Shown here in pieces: positions 55,872 to 64,000 of a stretch of 64,000 nucleotides of DNA. Source of the stretch: Farysia itapuensis (Eukaryota; Basidiomycota; Ustilaginomycetes; Ustilaginales; Ustilaginaceae); the NCBI GenBank assembly GCA_023212645.1, contig JALBYC010000007.1, positions 372,001 through 436,000 on the forward strand, written 5' to 3'. A program made the translations under genes and the position numbers. Under the pieces are notes generated by a model. It was not told where the DNA came from. It saw only the letters and a program-made list of their open reading frames with translations, and searched no databases. Every line of letters begins with the position of its first letter. The stretch's first letter is position 1.

Positions 55872-56026
55872 TTCCTCCTCCTCCGTCAAAGCTTCAAAGT
55901 ACGTCAAAACGTCAAAGATCAAAAGCAGGCCTCATCACCAACACCCGAAACCTTAGTTGCAGTCTACACATAAAAAAGGGGGAATAGTAAAACAGGTCTA
56001 CATTCTCGTGTCTAGAGGTAACGCGA
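55872..56026 (+). repeat. Right direct repeat (second copy of AIM19-like 3' end)
   Basis: 155 bp. It still encodes SFLLLRQ, an 11-residue insertion and KQASSPTPETLVAVYT before a TAA, so the frame and stop of the AIM19-like tail are kept although no AIM19-like body precedes it. The inserted 33 bases consist of GTCAAA-like units. It ends with the same GTAACGCGA and runs directly into the 3' flank of the AAAP transporter gene. Confidence 0.88.
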
Positions 56027-56088
56027 ACAACACAATTTTGAGGACTAAAGGGAAAAGAGAAAGGCGGGGTATGTGATAGCGTACACTT

Positions 56089-57900
56089 CTAGACGGGAGC
56101 AGCGCAGCCGAACGAGGTGGCGGCGGCAGTCGAGTCAAACACTTCCTGGATCGACTCGCCAGATCCGTACATGCCCAGACCCGAAAGTGTGTACGAGCCA
56201 AGACAGGTGATAAGCAGCACCGTCTTGATCAGCAGTCCAGGCAGACGAACGTGCGTCGAGCCAAACTTGAAAATGTACTCTCCGCCGAAAAGACCACGGC
56301 GCCATCGGGACCAGTTGGACCACGTGTCCTGTCGCTGGGCAATGACGCCTGGCTGGTAAGGTGTGTCGCCCTCCATAGCGTCCGTCTTGATATAGTAGAT
56401 CAGGGCGAGCATAAAGGGGAACGAGTAGGAGAAGTTCATAATGGCAACAGCTGCGATCAGTCCCGAAATCGTCTGCACCTGTGGGATCGACGAGGCGATA
56501 ACAAAGGCCAGAGCCCAGTAGATGACCGAGACACCGGCCCAGATAACACGACCTCGCGGGCTGTTGAGCGCAGGTCCCTTGAAAATGCCCTGCACCGTGT
56601 TGACGTACAACACCTTGAGTCCGACGTTTCCGTACAGTGCTGCGGCAATCGTGCCAGACAGGATGGCGAGCACGTTGCAGACCGTCTGGAATGCGTACTT
56701 GTCAATACCGTTGTACGACTGGCCGAGCACGTACTGTCCCTGGAATGCGTACACGACGTTGGCGTAAATCAGGTACACGGTGCAGATCAGCAGCTGAGCG
56801 CTGATCATACTCTTGTAAAAGTCCATCGGCCTGCGCATCTCGGACATGAGCTCAGGAAAGATCATTGCACCGCCAAAGGCGAACACCATGTTCATAATGC
56901 CGTTGACCTTTTGCGAGATGGGGTACGAGACAAAGGCCGAGGTCATGACGGGCTGGTTGTTGTATGGGTAGTCAGTTCCGTAGGAAGCCTGGGCGCCGGC
57001 AATGTAAGGGCCGTACTTGATGATGGCAGCCATGCTGACAATGACGATGACAATGTTTTGGTACACGGCGGTCGTGGCGGCGAAGCTGAGACCTCGGAAC
57101 GTCTGCACCTGGGCAAAAGCCATGCCAATCAGCGAAAAGATGACGACACATACGGAAAAGCAAAGCGTGTGGTTGCCCGGTGCGCCCGTGATAATCTGAC
57201 TCAGTGCCTGACCGTTGGTCAAGCAGATAAGACCGACGTTGATAATCAGCTGGATCGTCTGGAGAGCGTGGAAGAGATGACGCATCCACGAGCCAATAAT
57301 ACGTTCGCCCAGATCGCCGTATGTCTTGATGGGGTATCGAGCACTGTCCAATGCCATAAACATTTTCCAGAGCAAGATACCGCACCACCAGGCACAGAAG
57401 CCCATGACAATGTACATGACGTTACCAGTGACCCAGCCGTTCTGCGACATGGCATAAGGCGCACCGTAGGGTCCAAGGATATCGGTTGTGATCAGGTAAA
57501 AGATACCCACCCAGCCGGCGGTCTTGAGCGCGCGCTGGGCGTTGCTTCGCTCCTTGTCAATCTCACTCAGACCATCCAGCTGGTCAAAAGTGGAAGCGTC
57601 AATGTTGTTGACCGAGGGTTTGGTCGCGCCGTGTCCGTGCTTGAGCGAGCTCGAGTCGTCCGATCCGCGGTGCTTGCCCTCGATCGCGTAGCCAGCGGGA
57701 GCATCGGCCTCGACCGCGACACCTGCAGAACCATACAGCTTCTCATGTGCTCGCTGGATCCCAGCGTAAAACATGTACTCCTCCATCGAGATCTTGGAGC
57801 TAAAGTGAGCGTCGTAGTGGGCAGGCATAGGCGTGGCGCCAGGAGCGCCCTGCCCAGCCATCGAGACTTGGTGCTGCTCGGTTTTCTCCGTTGTGTCCAT
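56089..57900 (-). CDS. AAAP-family amino acid transporter
   Basis: 603-residue member of the amino acid/auxin permease (Aa_trans) family with about eleven membrane helices after a 140-residue hydrophilic N-terminus. Hallmarks: GWVGIFYLITTDILGPYGAP, MGFCAWWCGILLWKMFMAL, YPIKTYGDLGERIIG, LIINVGLICLTNGQALSQII, and the late helix stretch GIMNMVFAFGGAMIFPELMS with EMRRPMDFYKSM. It probably carries neutral amino acids across the plasma membrane or vacuole; substrate is not evident. The start is the ATG at 57900 (MDTTEKTEQ); the frame extends upstream only to a GTG. A GATAAG lies about 70 bp upstream. The stop is 63 bp from the right repeat. Confidence 0.92.
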   Translation of the reverse strand: MDTTEKTEQHQVSMAGQGAPGATPMPAHYDAHFSSKISMEEYMFYAGIQRAHEKLYGSAGVAVEADAPAGYAIEGKHRGSDDSSSLKHGHGATKPSVNNIDASTFDQLDGLSEIDKERSNAQRALKTAGWVGIFYLITTDILGPYGAPYAMSQNGWVTGNVMYIVMGFCAWWCGILLWKMFMALDSARYPIKTYGDLGERIIGSWMRHLFHALQTIQLIINVGLICLTNGQALSQIITGAPGNHTLCFSVCVVIFSLIGMAFAQVQTFRGLSFAATTAVYQNIVIVIVSMAAIIKYGPYIAGAQASYGTDYPYNNQPVMTSAFVSYPISQKVNGIMNMVFAFGGAMIFPELMSEMRRPMDFYKSMISAQLLICTVYLIYANVVYAFQGQYVLGQSYNGIDKYAFQTVCNVLAILSGTIAAALYGNVGLKVLYVNTVQGIFKGPALNSPRGRVIWAGVSVIYWALAFVIASSIPQVQTISGLIAAVAIMNFSYSFPFMLALIYYIKTDAMEGDTPYQPGVIAQRQDTWSNWSRWRRGLFGGEYIFKFGSTHVRLPGLLIKTVLLITCLGSYTLSGLGMYGSGESIQEVFDSTAAATSFGCAAPV

Positions 57901-58532
57901 GACGTAAAGGAAGAGGAGAGATGTGGGGATGATAAGCCTCACACAATCTGTTGCTCGAGGTTAAATAGGATAAGCGCAAGCTCGTCCATCTCGCCAGATT
58001 GTGCTTGTCTCGCAAGTCGCCCGTCGCTAATCAGGAATCAAGCTGATTGGCCGGTTATGGAACAGAGCGGGCCGAGGAGGGCCAAGCCCGGGTGACTGTG
58101 AAGCGAAGTCCAGGAACCTCGAGTATCAAAATGCGCTAAGCGAGCGGTGAAGCGAGCTGCGATGGTTTGAGCGGTCAACAGCCTGCGGTCCAGACAGGTC
58201 TCGTGCCGCCGGCCAAATATGCAGATATCGGCACAATCTAGGGGCAGTAACACGGCAGGACAAGCGGGAATTAAAATCGCGACGTAATGGTAAGCAATCC
58301 ATTAGCGCCATACCTTTGACACGGAGCTTAAATTCCCGTGCCGAAAACGGCATCCTCTCCTCCCCTGCCCACGCCTGCTCTGTCTACCCCGGAAACCCGA
58401 CAAGACTCTGCTATCTCGTTATCGCCCACACACCTGTCGCGTGCCTCTATCTCACCCGGCTTTGACGGTCTCAGCGTTAGCCGATAGTTTAAATCACATG
58501 GACCTCTTTCAATGCAACTTCGGAGAGTGAGA
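57901..58532. other. Intergenic region (AAAP transporter promoter / ABC transporter 3' flank)
   Basis: 632 bp between two minus-strand genes. GATAAG at 57969-57974 lies about 70 bp upstream of the transporter ATG, with further GATA-like cores near 58405-58422. No additional coding or RNA gene is recognised. Confidence 0.5.
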
Positions 58533-61500
58533 TTACAGGTTAACGAGGCGGCGTAGCGCTTCGTACTCTTGCTCGCCCGTATCTTTGGCCAGTGTTTGGA
58601 AAGCACCGCCCTCTTTTTGCAAGAGGTGTTTTGGGTTGCCCTGCTCCACAATGCGGCCGTGGTCGAGGACAATGACGGTGTCGTAATCGATGATACTGCG
58701 CAGCCGGTGCGCAATGGCGAGAACGGTGGTGGCATGGCGCTCAAAGTGAGCGGCGAGCAGAGTCTGGATTTTAAAGTCAGTCTGGTAGTCGATGGACGAG
58801 GTGCTCTCGTCAAGAACGATAATCTTTCCTGCCTTGCCGACGTAGGGAGAATCGGAAGTGGCGGCGGAAGAGAGAAGAATGCGTGAGAGGGAGACGAGTT
58901 GTTTCTGACCCGAGGACAGATTGGCGCCGCTTTCCTGGATAGATGCTTCAAGCGAAGTCAATGTGCCTGATTCGTCCTCATTTGTCGCGTCAAGCGTGCC
59001 GTACCCTTGTGCCGGGGTGTTTGTACCCGAGCTTGCCAAGAGACCCACCGTTCGCAGCACAGCGCTAATTTCGTCATCGCCATAGTGCCCAAGGGGGTCA
59101 ACCGCTGAACGCAGTGTGCCTGACAAGATCAGCGGATCTTGCGGTACAATCTGCATCCGAGAGCGCAGATCTTTCAGCCCGATCCGAGCAATGTCTACAC
59201 CGTCAATCTTGATGCTTCCTGCGTGGTATTCGAAGAAGCGGAACAGTGCCGACACCAGCGTCGACTTTCCCGACCCAGTCGAGCCCACAATGCCCACCTT
59301 CTCCCCGGCCCGCACGCTGAGCGAGACACCTTTGAGCACGTCCGGCAGCGTAGGCGCGTAGCGCAAGCACAAGTCTTTAATCTCGATCTTGCCTTCCCGA
59401 GGCCAGTCTGTAGGTAGAGCCTCCTCTGTCGAATCCAGTGGCTCCGTTTCAATGTCCAGATATTCGAGCACCCGCTCTACAGACACCAGTGCCTGTTCCA
59501 CGTTGGTCGCGCTGCGCATACCGTACTGCATCATCGAGATCAAGCTCTGCACAAATGACAGCGTGAATCCAGCGCGGGCAGCAGTAGAGCCAGGCGTGAG
59601 CGTCACCACCATCAATGTGGAAATAACAAACCCGCTCGAGGCCATACTGAAGAGAAGCGTCTGCCACTGTCGCACCATGCCCTGCCAGAAGTAGAACACC
59701 AGATTCTCGTCCAGCCGCTCGATCAGCGTCGACATATAGGCAGAGGACGCACCAAATGCGCGGATCGTCACCACGCCGGTAATCAGATCGGTAAAGGCGG
59801 AAATGCGGTGCGACGACGTCGTCGAGTCAAGACGCTTGAGATCGCGTGCTGCAATGGTGAAAGTGACGGTAATGATGTAGAATATGGGCGCCATGATGCA
59901 CAGAATGATGAGTACGGCAAATCCTCCGCCAAGCCAGGTTGCGACAAGAGCAGCCAGTGCGAGCAACAGGCCTTTGGCAGCATCGACAAAGTCTTGGCCG
60001 AGTGTGCTATCGATGCCTTCCATATCCTTGCCGAAGCGGTTGAGCAGTCGACCTGCCGGAATACTGTCATGAAATCGGAGCGGAGCACGCAGAACGGTGC
60101 GCAAAAGCTGCTGGAACAGACGCGATCCGGCGAGAAGAGACGCCACACATACCAGCGCTGTACCCATGGTAATGCTCACCACCTGCAGAGCCTGAATCGC
60201 CATCCATCGGTGCAGCCACCACTCGGTCGAGTGAGGCTCGCCCTCCACCGTTGATGCCGACGACCACATGCGCAGCCACCAGTTGGCAAGCAGATCAGAG
60301 AAGGCATTGCCGCAGAATCCCAACAAGATCAGACTCCAGAGGAGATATCCTCCGCCAGAGCGGATGTATCCATTGTACACAGCGTACGATACACGGCCGA
60401 CAGCGCGCTTCTCTTCCGAGATCAGCCTGTGTAGGTCGTCGCCGGTTTCGCCCCCATCGCGGGACATATCAGTGACTTGGCTGAATGCCGATGACGAGGC
60501 ACGTCGCCGAGGCACGGATCGCTGTGAAAAGCCGGATGCCGCCGCCGCCGCGGACGGCTCGAGCATGGCGGTGCCGTTCGCGTCGTGCAGTTTGCTCGAC
60601 GGCACAACCTCATCATCTTCGGCCTCGCTGCTCGTGGCCGAGTCGTGAACTAACTCCTCGGGAATCTCCTCATCGTCCAGCTGCTCCTTTTCCAAGCCAT
60701 CGAAATGCCTGCTCTGCACAAAGGCGTCCGAGTTGCCAATGAACCCGACTTTGCCATCGACAAGCATCAGGACTTTACTTGCTCTAGGCGCCATGAGTCG
60801 CACGTGGTGTGTGACTAGAACCACTGTTCGTCCTTTCAGCAATGACTGTCGTCGTCGTCGGGGCTTTGTTGGATTTGCGCTTTCGTCGTCGTCGTCGAAG
60901 AGGTGCTCGCAGACGTGCTTGGTTGTGTGACTGTCGAGTGCGGAGAGGCAGTCATCGATTAGGATGGTCCCCGCACGGGAGTAGACCGCTCGTGCAAGCG
61001 AGACACGTGCTTTCTGTCCACCAGACAGGTTGGTCCCACCCTCACCGATCTCTGTGCCGTCTCCATCGGCAAGCATGCGCAAGTCAGGGCGCAGCCCACA
61101 CGCGAAGACCACGTCCGCGTAACGGCGCTTATCGTACGCCAGACCGAACAAGATGTTGTCGCGAATGCTCGCGTTGAAGAGAAACGGACGCTGGGGAGCG
61201 TAAGCCGTTAGGGCGAAGTCAATTCCGTCCGGTGTCTGCGTCTTGGACGCAAGCAGCGTCGACGACGGATGCGACCGCGGGCACGACACGGTGCCAGACA
61301 GAAGCTCGGTCTCGCCCAGCAGCGAGAGAAGCAACAGCGTCTTACCCGAGCCGATCTTGCCGCACACGAGATTGAGCCTGCCCACGTCAAAGTTCAGCTC
61401 ACCCTTGACGGAGAGGATGAAGCGAGAGGTTGGCGGGTTGTGGGCGTGGTCCAAGAGGGAAGAGCTCTGCGTTGGCTCCTGGTTGGAATCGGTCGCAAGA

Positions 61501-63488
61501 GAGTCAGAAGGCCACGTCAACTGAGCGTCGGAGAGCGAAACAGTGCTCGAGAAGGGTGTATGCAATGGCAGATCAACGTCTCCTGTTTCCAAATAGGTGG
61601 CGATGCGTTTAAGCGAGACCCAGGCCTGAATGTAGGTCAAGAAAATGTTGGGCAGATAGCTCACAGCCCATCTGAGCTCCATCAAGACGGCAACAGCCGG
61701 GAACGCCACTGCCGCGGTCAAAGTATGTCCGTCTACCAACGTATAGTACCCAAACGAGACAACAATCACCAGCACCGGCGTGAGGGCAAAAAAGCTGGCG
61801 AAAAAGGTGTAAAACATCCATGATTTGGCCTGGCATCGCAGCTCGGCGCTGCGAGCCTGCATGATTTTGTCCGCCATCTCGTCCTCCCACGCTTGGTACT
61901 TGACCATCCGCATGGCTTTGATGGTCTCGCTGAGCAACATGACTCGTCGGTCGCGCGATTTTTGCAGTGTCTCGTCAATCTTCTTTGTCAAGCTGCCCAT
62001 ATACATGGCAATGGGCTGCATCAACGCCGCTGTGCCCAGGCCTAGCAGTGCACCTCGACCCAAAAGCAGGTAGGCGGAGTATCCACCGACGAAAATTTCG
62101 AGCGGACCCATGATCCCAAATGCAAGCATCTCGGTCTTGTTCGAGATTCGGTAGATATCGGTCGTCACGAGGTTCAATACTTGAGATGACGAGGAAGGCG
62201 AGGTTGCAGTCGTCGTCGTCGTCTGCGGCTCAGCCGCAGCTGTCGCAGGTCCGGTGGGTGCGTCTTGCGATAACGTGCCGGACGCTTCTTTCTGACGCAA
62301 CCGTTTCCAAGCCAGCAACGACGTCAGCTGAACCTGGAAAAGACACTTGAACGCAACAAAGACATTGGTGAAACACAGAAACACGACAAACGCCTCCCAG
62401 AACACGACGAGGTAGAACGCGGCCGAATAGAGTAGGGTAGCACGAGCTCGGGCGGCTACAGTATCTTTGTCGCCAGTCTTGCTGAGCTGGGCTGCATAGG
62501 CATCTATGGATTCTAGAACGAAGCTGAGGCCGAGTTTGGGCGCGTAGAATGAGAACGTGGTGATGACGATGATGGCGAGTTGCTGGAGGAGTAAGCTGGA
62601 GTTGGCGCGGAGCATGGCGGTGAGCAATGTCAAGGCTTTGCGGGAGTCGGAGCGCGTGCCAGATGGATGCCGTTTGTGGGATTGAGCGAGGGCGGAACGG
62701 TAGATCTCGATGATGCGCTGAGCAATGAGTGCGCTTCGAAAGTGAGCGTCCAGCCCCGGTACAGTGTCTTGATCCACCTTGCGGTGCAAAAGTGCGGCCT
62801 TGACGACAGGCAGAGCGAGAAATCCAAGCAGAAACTCACACACCGAGCCGCCGCCCATCTTACTGCGCTGAACACGGCGAGGACCTAGTTTGCCCGTCGT
62901 TCCCAGCTGAAGTGGCGGACCTGTCTTGCTCGTCACCGCCAGAACGAACGCTATCAACGCGGTAGCAGCGTTGATTGATGGAAGGGCGTTGCTTCCATCA
63001 GTGTGCACTTTGTAGTCGTAGAGAAAGGTGAGAAGGTGGGTGACGAGGTAAACGAGCTGGAGAATTGTGAGTGCAAGCATGCGTGCTTGTTGCGAGATGC
63101 CGCTTGAAGCTATGAGAACGATGCTCAGCAGTCGAAGCGCTGCACTCGCGCCAACGAGCCCGAGCTCGGATGAATGGCGTTCCCGCAGCACCATCGGTAT
63201 GAACATAGCAGCGTCAAGAGATAAGCCGAGTAACGCGAGCAGAATCAGCACGACCTGCGTCCACCATCTGCGTCCCTCATACGCGGCCACGTTGACGCGT
63301 GTACCGTGTGCTTTGCACCAATGCTCTTGGAAATCATCAATCTCGTACTCCTTGCCGTCACGATTGGGCAGGGCTATTGGCGGTCGAGCGGTGCAGATTT
63401 GAACAACGAGCCAGATCGCTACAAGCGCAGTAGACACCGCGATAGCCGCACTGGCTATCGCATAATGATCGTGTACGAACCACGGCAT
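58533..63488 (-). CDS. ABCC-family (MRP/YCF1-type) full ABC transporter
   Basis: 1651 residues, ABC subfamily C, exporting conjugates or drugs at the vacuolar or plasma membrane. Order: TMD0 helices (about 10-215), TMD1 (about 290-640), NBD1 with Walker A GKIGSGKT (Lys716), signature LSGGQ (821-825) and LIDDCLSALDSH; an acidic linker; TMD2 (about 1005-1310); NBD2 with Walker A GSTGSGKST (Lys1408), signature LSSGQ (1524-1528) and IIVLDESTSSIDYQTD. NBD1 has Asp rather than Glu after the Walker B Asp (LIDD), the usual degenerate site of the ABCC group. The start is the ATG at 63488. The linker is rich in Glu/Ser and RRRASSS, a possible kinase target. Specific substrate is unknown. Confidence 0.95.
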   Translation of the reverse strand: MPWFVHDHYAIASAAIAVSTALVAIWLVVQICTARPPIALPNRDGKEYEIDDFQEHWCKAHGTRVNVAAYEGRRWWTQVVLILLALLGLSLDAAMFIPMVLRERHSSELGLVGASAALRLLSIVLIASSGISQQARMLALTILQLVYLVTHLLTFLYDYKVHTDGSNALPSINAATALIAFVLAVTSKTGPPLQLGTTGKLGPRRVQRSKMGGGSVCEFLLGFLALPVVKAALLHRKVDQDTVPGLDAHFRSALIAQRIIEIYRSALAQSHKRHPSGTRSDSRKALTLLTAMLRANSSLLLQQLAIIVITTFSFYAPKLGLSFVLESIDAYAAQLSKTGDKDTVAARARATLLYSAAFYLVVFWEAFVVFLCFTNVFVAFKCLFQVQLTSLLAWKRLRQKEASGTLSQDAPTGPATAAAEPQTTTTTATSPSSSSQVLNLVTTDIYRISNKTEMLAFGIMGPLEIFVGGYSAYLLLGRGALLGLGTAALMQPIAMYMGSLTKKIDETLQKSRDRRVMLLSETIKAMRMVKYQAWEDEMADKIMQARSAELRCQAKSWMFYTFFASFFALTPVLVIVVSFGYYTLVDGHTLTAAVAFPAVAVLMELRWAVSYLPNIFLTYIQAWVSLKRIATYLETGDVDLPLHTPFSSTVSLSDAQLTWPSDSLATDSNQEPTQSSSLLDHAHNPPTSRFILSVKGELNFDVGRLNLVCGKIGSGKTLLLLSLLGETELLSGTVSCPRSHPSSTLLASKTQTPDGIDFALTAYAPQRPFLFNASIRDNILFGLAYDKRRYADVVFACGLRPDLRMLADGDGTEIGEGGTNLSGGQKARVSLARAVYSRAGTILIDDCLSALDSHTTKHVCEHLFDDDDESANPTKPRRRRQSLLKGRTVVLVTHHVRLMAPRASKVLMLVDGKVGFIGNSDAFVQSRHFDGLEKEQLDDEEIPEELVHDSATSSEAEDDEVVPSSKLHDANGTAMLEPSAAAAASGFSQRSVPRRRASSSAFSQVTDMSRDGGETGDDLHRLISEEKRAVGRVSYAVYNGYIRSGGGYLLWSLILLGFCGNAFSDLLANWWLRMWSSASTVEGEPHSTEWWLHRWMAIQALQVVSITMGTALVCVASLLAGSRLFQQLLRTVLRAPLRFHDSIPAGRLLNRFGKDMEGIDSTLGQDFVDAAKGLLLALAALVATWLGGGFAVLIILCIMAPIFYIITVTFTIAARDLKRLDSTTSSHRISAFTDLITGVVTIRAFGASSAYMSTLIERLDENLVFYFWQGMVRQWQTLLFSMASSGFVISTLMVVTLTPGSTAARAGFTLSFVQSLISMMQYGMRSATNVEQALVSVERVLEYLDIETEPLDSTEEALPTDWPREGKIEIKDLCLRYAPTLPDVLKGVSLSVRAGEKVGIVGSTGSGKSTLVSALFRFFEYHAGSIKIDGVDIARIGLKDLRSRMQIVPQDPLILSGTLRSAVDPLGHYGDDEISAVLRTVGLLASSGTNTPAQGYGTLDATNEDESGTLTSLEASIQESGANLSSGQKQLVSLSRILLSSAATSDSPYVGKAGKIIVLDESTSSIDYQTDFKIQTLLAAHFERHATTVLAIAHRLRSIIDYDTVIVLDHGRIVEQGNPKHLLQKEGGAFQTLAKDTGEQEYEALRRLVNL

Positions 63489-63746
63489 GTGTTGCAGTGG
63501 TTATGGTGGTAAGACAGCACGGTCGAAGCTTCTTGTCCCCACCGAGGCCAGCCTTGGTTTTTGACATTTGTACATTAGTGCCAGGCACACGGCCCGCATC
63601 ACGCCGGATGACCATCCTCCGAGATCCGAACAAGTTCACCCAGGCCTCGAGTCACTCGCCCAATATTCGAGTCACGCACTATCTCTGACTCATACCTATG
63701 ACAGGCTTAAGGCCGCGCACGGGAGAAAAATGGTATTACAGTCATG

Positions 63747-64000
63747 CTAGAGAACGCTACGGACGTCTTGTAGGAGGCGCCGTTCGGCAGAGTTGAGCTG
63801 AGCATCAGAGGTGTCGAGGCCGTCTTCGTCCTCCAGATCGCCGATGCTTGTCGGATGGTCGTAAGAAGCTGAGCGGGCCGAGGTGGTGGAACGGCGTGAG
63901 CGTCTACCTCCTGCTCGTATGCCATCTAGACGATGACCCATGCCAGGAAACACGACCCAGTCTTCGCCCGTCCCGCCGCTGCGAGTCGGGCCAGAACGGC
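63747..64000 (-). CDS. C-terminal end of an unknown protein (5' part beyond the window)
   Basis: On the minus strand a frame is open from the right edge to a TAG at 63747-63749, giving about 83 residues. It reads GEDWVVFPGMGHRLDGI followed by basic/Ser-rich RRSRRSTTSARSASYD and an acidic end with GDLEDEDGLDTSDA and RLLQDVRSVL. No family is recognised. The ATG inside the frame (63941-63943) is unlikely to be the real start because the frame continues unbroken to the edge. It lies upstream of, and in tandem with, the ABC transporter gene, 258 bp away. Confidence 0.65.
   Translation of the reverse strand, partial: RSGPTRSGGTGEDWVVFPGMGHRLDGIRAGGRRSRRSTTSARSASYDHPTSIGDLEDEDGLDTSDAQLNSAERRLLQDVRSVL

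Noticed and set aside
56251..58095. 614-codon plus-strand frame opposite the AAAP transporter
   Set aside because: Same reason: His/Val/Asp-rich translation typical of antisense frames, no domain, and the minus strand encodes a clear transporter.
1..64000. CRISPR arrays, rRNA, prophage or retroelement remains
   Set aside because: No regularly spaced repeats, rRNA segments, reverse transcriptase, integrase or LTRs were seen on either strand.

Overview
The window looks like chromosomal DNA of a basidiomycete fungus, most likely a smut-related or yeast-like member of Ustilaginomycotina. This is an inference from protein flavour (DENN, class IV/V-type chitin synthase with a DEK_C tail, Ser-rich basidiomycete regulators), moderate GC content, very dense packing (about 33 protein genes in 64 kb) and few introns. 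Only five introns were found, all short (62-78 nt) GT-AG introns, in four genes: MPV17-like, ECM15-like, COQ3 and the monoglyceride lipase. No rRNA, CRISPR, bacterial operon or classical transposon is visible.

Layout. 0-14 kb: end of an unknown gene, Mpv17-family protein, EVE-domain protein, secreted RNase T2, a small ECM15-like thiamine-binding protein that shares a short bidirectional promoter with MSH2, a NIPA-type magnesium transporter, MON1, an Smr-domain protein with a CaaX end, and TMA22. 14-29 kb: a 1144-residue orphan, a Ser-rich orphan, an AGE2-type ArfGAP, an MFS sugar transporter, a HIT protein, COQ3 and MPP10. 29-46 kb: a DENN-domain protein fused to an EFM7-type methyltransferase, tRNA-Thr(AGT) with a 12-nt intron, monoglyceride lipase overlapping PUS4 tail to tail, RPC82, a CCDC174 homologue, LST8, mitochondrial ribosomal protein mL44, TFIIF beta and an APC-family permease. 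46-64 kb: heat-shock factor, chitin synthase, AIM19-like protein, a 1.6 kb segment bounded by direct repeats and carrying an unknown multi-zinc-finger ORF, an AAAP amino-acid transporter, a full-length ABCC transporter and the end of another unknown gene.

Most of the genes are housekeeping: RNA and translation (MPP10, PUS4, RPC82, TMA22, mL44, TFIIF, tRNA), membrane traffic and TOR signalling (MON1, AGE2, DENN, LST8), mitochondria (COQ3, mL44, AIM19, possibly MPV17) and transport. They are not arranged as a pathway cluster. Neighbours are commonly divergent over 150-500 bp or convergent over a few bases.

The most unusual points are (i) the AIM19-like gene, whose last 22 codons plus 3' flank are duplicated 1.7 kb downstream, at about 94% identity by eye and with the reading frame kept, on either side of an unrelated five-zinc-finger ORF; (ii) the in-frame DENN-EFM7 fusion; (iii) an Smr-domain protein ending in CVIM, a farnesylation-type signal. 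Start codons were chosen as the first sensible ATG. Several longer open frames begin only at TTG or GTG and were trimmed.
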